Assembly: GCA_911728455.2 (NCBI GenBank)
Contig: OU452236.1
Location: 10,020,195-10,084,194 of the forward strand
Direction of reading: 5' to 3'
DNA: 64,000 nucleotides
From: Marthasterias glacialis
Taxonomy: Eukaryota; Echinodermata; Asteroidea; Forcipulatida; Asteriidae
The notes beneath the pieces were generated by a model. That model saw only the letters and a list, made by a program, of their open reading frames with translations, had not been told where the DNA came from and ran no database searches. Each line of letters begins with the position of its first letter. The stretch's first letter is position 1. Position numbers and translations under genes: made by a program. This document shows, piece after piece, positions 59,163-64,000 of this stretch.

Positions 59163-59415
59163 GACTTTGGCAGTCATTGAACATTCTTGTGACTGAACAT
59201 TCTGGATAAGTGAACATTTGCAAATCATTGACATTCAAAATAAATGAATCAGGAAAGGATTCATGCACAAGCTTAATTTCAAGGGACTGAATCATTATAA
59301 TTATTGCAAGAGATTTAAGTCATCATATATTCATCATTGATGCCGTTCAGTTTAAAATTTGCCGCTTAAAGGTGTAGAAAAATGAACAAATCGGTTCTGT
59401 TCATGGGGCCGGGAA
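59163..59415. other. BEL untranslated region before the 3' LTR
   Basis: Non-coding spacer with several 'gaacattc/tgaacatt' repeats at 59178-59240, ending in the candidate polypurine tract GGGGCCGGGAA that abuts the LTR. Confidence 0.7.
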
Positions 59416-60038
59416 TGTAGCGGCAAGTTGGTTATTGTGCATTGTTTTAATTATTGATTGATTGTTCAAAGTGTTTTGCGCCTCAAGTAATTTCCAATCA
59501 CTTGTGTATCTTTGTCTAAAATAAGTTTGTTGCAGTTAAGCTGTTTTTCTATGCTTTTGGTATAGCGCCCTCTATTGACAAGAAAGTAATGAGGTCAAAG
59601 GTAAAATTCTTCATGATTCCGATGATTCGTAAACGATTGACATGTTCTAAATTATATTCCCAATTAACGTAAAATTAAGAATGATATAAGGTCCCATTTC
59701 TTGTAGTTTCGGATTCCAACACAATCGGTAAGTTCGTTGATTCATATAAAGTTAGCAATTATCCTTTTCATAATGGTTTGATAAGTTTATTTTGGGATCA
59801 AAAGTTGGCCTTTCTCAGTAAAGTTTTCATGTGTTTTGTTCAAGTATTGTTTACATATATTCCAAGGCAGGGTCACGAATCTCGGTTTATTATTTAGTGT
59901 ATGATTTATTCTTGTTAATGATTGTTATTTCATTTAAGTACTGTATTTGTTGTAATTACAGTGAACCACACACAGCCACAGAGTGCGTTCAGAGAGGGAC
60001 CGAATAAACAAAATATGTAGAAAGGTTTCAAAGCTACA
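59416..60038 (+). repeat. 3' LTR of the BEL/Pao element
   Basis: 623 bp, 99.5% identical to the 5' LTR over their full length with no indel. Read on the minus strand, its end (TGTAGC...) forms positions +6 onward of the host intron that begins at 60043. Confidence 0.95.
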
Positions 60039-60043
60039 CATAC
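60039..60043. repeat. Target-site duplication CATAC, right copy, overlapping a splice donor
   Basis: On the minus strand these five bases are GTATG, the first five bases of the intron after the CCP exon 60044-60268. The LTR supplies the next base, T, keeping a GTATGT donor. Confidence 0.9.
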
Positions 60044-60268
60044 CACAACGAGGCTCTGCTCCTGCCCATCTACCATTATGACATTTGCGTTCAGCTGAAG
60101 TCACCAGTTTGTTCACTAATGGATCACGACATCTTGATATTATAGTAGCTCCATGTGTGAAGGTCATTATAGATGGATCAATATTTTCAATTTTATCCAG
60201 TCCATTCACATACTGTGCAATATCCTGTTTTCTTTCAGGACGTTGACAGCTGTGGCTATACGAAACTT
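60044..60268 (-). CDS. Exon: CCP (sushi) domain
   Basis: A 225-bp phase 1-1 exon with acceptor 'ctttcttgtttcag' and donor TGTG/GTATGT. It encodes a longer than usual CCP module (75 residues): YSHSCQRPERKQD, then TIISRCRDPLVNKLV, ERKCHNGRWAGAEPRCG. All four cysteines and the Trp are present; the loop between Cys1 and Cys2 is about 15 residues longer than average. The next exon upstream is the CCP exon at 63891, across an intron holding a Penelope-like element. Downstream the intron begins with the BEL retrotransposon. Confidence 0.85.
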
Positions 60269-60960
60269 CTGAAACAAGAAAGTTTTCACAATTTCAAATT
60301 TATGTGACTATCATAATTATGAATTGCCTTCTAAAGGTCCCACTGATTCAAACATTTCTTTCTTGATTTCCACAAAGAAATAAATGTACAATACCATTTA
60401 CTTTCTACAGCTTTAACAGTAAAATATAGTAAACACGTTTACATGATCAAACCATCTGGGATTTAAAAATCTAATCAATTGAAATTAAGCAAATTTTTTA
60501 ATCACTTACTGTCAGGAATTCCGAAATATTTCTATGCCCAGAGTTCAGAATGTATGGAATATTTTTGTTGTTGAGAGCATTGTTGTCAGAATGAAACCAT
60601 GACTTCACAAAGACAACAAACATTTTTATAAAATGTTGCGGGATTTCCTTTTTCTCAATAATAGAGAAAATGTGGTTTTCGTTCACTCTGAATCATGGCA
60701 TGCTGTAATCTGGGTCTCACATGCCAAATACAAAAGTGGCAGCCTATCGATGTCATGAAATCCTCATTTGTCCAACAAAAAGACGAAGGTTTGGAATTGG
60801 GGATAACACAATAACCCCCACAAAAAGGGAGATTTAGGGCATGAAATTCCATATCCTTGATTCCTTTTTGTTCAGGGCAAACAAAGAGTAGCACCATGAG
60901 TGCATGCACTGTGCACGCTACACAATGGATTAGGAAACAAAAACTGGTAAAGTACAATTT
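60269..60960. other. Intron sequence between the CCP exon and the Penelope-like element
   Basis: AT-rich, no exon or repeat recognised. Confidence 0.5.
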
Positions 60961-63252
60961 TAGTGGTGGCTCTAAAAAGTTCCTGTGTGGTCTCGACGTA
61001 TCGAACTCTGCTCGTCTTCAGGAGAATCCTGGACTGCCGCTGATGGTGAGGCTTAAGTAGGGCTGGAGGGATGCACATTTGGGCGGGAGGAATCCAAGTT
61101 GTTGTTGACCAGTGATGCATGGGAGTTGACTGCTGGCTGGATGTGTGTGCGCTGCAGTGTGTCAGTGTTAAGGTGAACTGAAGGTGGAATGGTGGACTTA
61201 AGTAGTGGTGACCAGATGTTGTTGATGAAGAACCTGACTGTCTTGTGGAACAGTGTTGTGTGACTTGATCTCGATAGCTTCCCTAATTCTGCGCCGGTGC
61301 CAGAACTTGACAGCACTCAAGCGTCTAGACAAGACAGCCGCCAAATCAAGTCCGCATCCAGATTCTGCATACTCTAAAGAATGCCACCCACAAGCAAGAA
61401 AATGCTGCCATAAAAGCTCTCCATCTTGACAAATCAATACACATCATGTCAGTGGACAAGGGTAACGCCACTGTGGTCATGTCCACTACGAATTATGACC
61501 GCAAGGTGTCCGACATCCTGTCGACAGACACTTACAGAGATCTGCAAAAAACAAATTCCGGCCATCGAATGCAAGATCACCAACCAGCTCCGGTCTCTCC
61601 GCTAGTCTCAAGCCACCAACACGACCATGTACCATCATCTCAAGCCCGCTGCATCCTCCTACCCACGTTTCTTTGGTCAGCTCAAGATACACAAGCCTGA
61701 TGTCCCCCTCCGCCCTATCGTGGCTTCCATGGGGTCTCCAATCTACAACACCGCCAGACACCTCACCAAGATTCTCCACCCACTGATAGGCCACACACCG
61801 CATCACATCACCAACTTCAGCCAGTTCGTCAACACCATCAAAGACCTTCAACTCAGTCAATCTGACATTCTTGTCAGTTTTGACGTAGTCTCTCACTTCA
61901 CAAACATAACAACCAAAGAAGCATGCCTCATCACCAAACAACGCCTGCAAGCCTACCATCACAGACCGCACAAGCCTGACTCACGAACAAGTCCACAAAC
62001 TGCTCTTCACCTGTGTTTCATCTTCCTGCTTCAGGTGGATAGACCAATTCTTTGAACAAACCACTGGGGCCCCCATGGGATCTCTTCTATCCCTGGTCCT
62101 AGCTCATTTTTTCATGGAAGTGTTCGAACTAGACATCATTGAGAATGCCAATCTGCGCCCCAACCTCTGGCTCCACTACGTTGATGACACCTTTGTGGTT
62201 AGGCCCGATGGCAAGACGGCACTTCAAGATTTTTTTCATCCACCTGAACAACCAGCATAAAATTCACCATGGACAAGAAGAGAACAACACCATTTCCTTC
62301 CTAGATGTCCAAATTACACGAAGAGCAAGTGGCACCCTCACCCACACAGTACACCACAAGCCTACACACACAGACCGATACCTTCACAGCTCATCTTTCC
62401 ATCATCCATGCTTTAAGTCTGCTGTCCAGAGCACTGTGGTCCGCCGTGCTTTCAGCACCTGTGACCAACACAGCTTGAAGCAATATCAAAACATCGCTAC
62501 AACTCAACTAATACATGACCTTCAACTTCAGCCAGCCCAATCCAAGCATCCCACCAGAGGGACGACCACAGTTCAAGGCATCCATCACTCTTCCCTACAT
62601 CGGCCACGCATCACACCAACTCCAGAGCATCTTCAGCCAAGTTCAAGTCAAGACGTTCCACACAACACCCAACAAGATTCAAACATCACTACATACACAC
62701 AAGGACTAGCAAGACACACAGAACCAGGCCGGTGTTTGCCGCATTCCCTGTGAATGTGGTAAAGCGTACATCGGAGAGACTGGCTGCAACCTTTCAACAA
62801 GAATCAAAGAACACCAAGCACATGGCAGACTAGGACATCTCAAGAAATCTGCCATCATCAAACATTCCCATGAACAAGACCACATCAACTGGAGCAAGCA
62901 CAACTCATTGCCCCTGTCAAGATCTGGCACCAGCGCTCAATCAGGGAAGCCATCGAGATCAAGTCACACAAACTGTTCGACAAGACATCAGGTTTTCATC
63001 AACGACATCTAGTCACCACTACTCAAGTCCACCCTTCCACCTGCAGCTCACCTTAAAATGACACACTCCAGCGCACACACATCCAACCAGCAGTCAACTC
63101 CCATGCATCACCGGTCAACAACAACTTGGATTCTTCCTGCCCAAATGTGCATCCCTCCAGCAGCAGCAGTCCAGAAATCTCCTTAAGACGAGCAGAGTAT
63201 ACTGTTCGAAACGTCGAGACCACATCGGTTCTTTTCAGAGCCACCACTCCCA
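60961..63252 (+). mobile_element. Penelope-like element with 350-bp inverted terminal arms
   Basis: The left arm (60961-61313) is the inverse of the right arm (62915-63252) at high identity: 'agtggtggctct' opens the left and 'agagccaccact' closes the right. Between them lies a decayed RT plus GIY-YIG coding region on the plus strand. Inverted or partial terminal repeats are typical of Penelope-like elements. The right arm includes the end of the endonuclease coding part (IREAIEIKSH). Confidence 0.8.
61350..63000 (+). pseudogene. Penelope-like reverse transcriptase with GIY-YIG endonuclease, frameshifted
   Basis: Blocks in order, in changing frames: MSVDKGNATVVM (61446), FFGQLKIHKPDVPLRPIVAS and SDILVSFDVVSHFTNI (61627-61920), TTGAPMGSLLSLVLAHFFME (about 62060-62120), LWLHYVDDTFVVRPDG with the YVDD catalytic box (about 62170), ISFLDVQITRRASGTL (62290), and the GIY-YIG endonuclease CRIPCECGKAYIGETGCN followed by STRIKEHQ (about 62735-62820). 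At least four frameshifts or stops separate them. RT and endonuclease active-site motifs are still readable, so decay is moderate. Confidence 0.85.
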
Positions 63253-63890
63253 AAAGAGATTTTGACATGGTTGTAACAGCAAATTTTACTAGTTTACTAC
63301 TTAAAGTTTCCTATCCTTCACACCATGTAAGGCTTCAAACATCACTTTCACAATGAAATGTCTGGGCTAATTGTATACACATATGCTGCAGGCATCCCTG
63401 GACATTTATTTAAAACGTGTTTATCAGGCTTATGTTGCATAACAGGAGCATGTTTTTGTGTAAACATGTCTTCCAGCAGTAAGTGGTTTTAACCTCTTAC
63501 CAGGTCAGGGTCACAGTCAGCCTGAAGTATTCCGACTCATTCCAAATTTTTTAACCAGTTGTTACAGCCGTTGACCTTTTGACGAATGAAGTGAGTTTTT
63601 CTTTGGTACTCTTTCACGGTTTTGTCCCCATACAAGTGATGTTGTTAATTTTTATAAAATGCTATCCATGGAAAACAGTATAAAAACTCCAATATCATTC
63701 CCCTAGCTCATAATGGGTGCCAACTGTATATTAATTCTTTTGGATTTAGTTAGGTTACTTGGTGGATAAAGTATGTACTGAATACTGCCTGTCACCTTTG
63801 AAAGTATGTCTTCTGCACTTGCTTGTTTGAATAATAACTAAAATCAATTGATAAATAAAAAATAAATCCAATCCAATCAAATGATCCTAC
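63253..63890. other. Intron sequence, no recognised feature
   Basis: No exon seen besides the one that follows. It contains A-rich 'aataaataaaaaataaatcc' just before the exon border. Confidence 0.5.
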
Positions 63891-64000
63891 CACAGCTTGG
63901 GAGAGATGGTTCCCAGTTTCCATTCCTACAGGTTGCTGATGCTTGTCCATTGACCCTGAAGCCACTGTTGCAGCGTATTGTAATAATATCTCCATCCCCA
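63891..64000 (-). CDS. Exon (partial): CCP (sushi) domain
   Basis: Cut by the window end. The visible 110 bp encode the last three cysteines of a CCP module: IITIRCNSGFRVNG, ATCRNGNWEPS and LPSCG, with Gly-Phe after Cys2 and Trp between Cys3 and Cys4. The donor is TGTG/GTAGGA, phase 1, as in every other exon of this gene. It is the most upstream exon in the window; more exons must lie beyond, since no start codon or signal peptide is seen. Confidence 0.85.

Larger units (their letters stand above)
52928..60038 (+). mobile_element. Complete BEL/Pao LTR retrotransposon, 7111 bp
   Basis: It has two 623-bp LTRs beginning TGTAGCGG and ending GCTACA, a single uninterrupted gag-pol ORF between them, a purine-rich GGGGCCGGGAA (59405-59415) as candidate polypurine tract, and a 5-bp target duplication. 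Only three LTR positions differ. It lies in an intron of the CCP/FIMAC gene, in the opposite direction to transcription of that gene. Structure, ORF integrity and low LTR divergence point to a young, possibly mobile copy. No envelope ORF is present. Confidence 0.95.

Noticed and set aside
54748-59234. Nine minus-strand and one alternative plus-strand ORFs inside the BEL element
   Set aside because: They are shadows of the gag-pol frame, with no start context or domains.

Overview
Eukaryotic, AT-rich, repeat-dense DNA, most likely from a marine invertebrate deuterostome such as an echinoderm or hemichordate. The reasons are the mix of elements (an intact BEL/Pao retrotransposon, Penelope-like elements, DIRS fragments, CR1-like LINEs, a tRNA-derived SINE ending in a GCGCTATATAAA/(ATT)n tail) and a complement-type gene built of CCP and FIMAC modules. 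The species cannot be fixed from the sequence alone.

The host coding content is one set of small exons on the minus strand, read from high to low coordinates. All splice in phase 1, so each is a symmetrical 1-1 module: CCP (63891-64000, cut by the window end), CCP (60044-60268), Ig-like (50007-50294), CCP (48837-49010), CCP (48046-48222), FIMAC-A (45628-45885), acidic Ser/Thr linker (44663-44776), FIMAC-B (43888-44145), then after about 32 kb of repeats a WAP-like exon (11796-11960), CCP (11156-11344), WAP-like (8399-8530), CCP (7824-8021) and CCP (7196-7375). This is either one very long gene or two neighbouring genes of the same kind. CCP-CCP-FIMAC-FIMAC recalls the C-terminal half of complement C6/C7. 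No signal peptide exon, membrane segment, protease, MACPF domain or 3' end was found in the window.

The introns are filled with mobile DNA. 52928-60038 is a full-length, apparently intact BEL/Pao element (two 623-bp LTRs differing at 3 sites, one 1856-codon gag-pol ORF, 5-bp target duplication CATAC) lying antisense in an intron, exactly 5 bp from a splice donor. 60961-63252 is a decayed Penelope-like element with inverted terminal arms and a GIY-YIG endonuclease. 34137-38311 is a 4.2-kb element with long inverted repeats made of about 341-bp units around a second Penelope-like reverse transcriptase; it split a SINE with a TCATA duplication. Other elements: a family of five MITEs with TIR TAGACCGATTGCGCGAC; a TTAA-flanked 1.5-kb element nested in a 6.1-kb element with ends CCCAGCTAACA; a TA-flanked element inside a 37-bp satellite; a foldback element with GACGACGG-type arms; LINE and DIRS remains.

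Tandem repeats are abundant: units of 129 bp (1-580), 86 bp (2205-2500), 60/120 bp (16980-17690), about 37 bp (24475-25505), 18 bp (41030-41325), and a short interstitial telomere array at 8944. The most interesting host feature is the recent tandem duplication of the FIMAC exon, where 10 of 12 codons that differ change the amino acid while 75 bp of neighbouring intron are identical.
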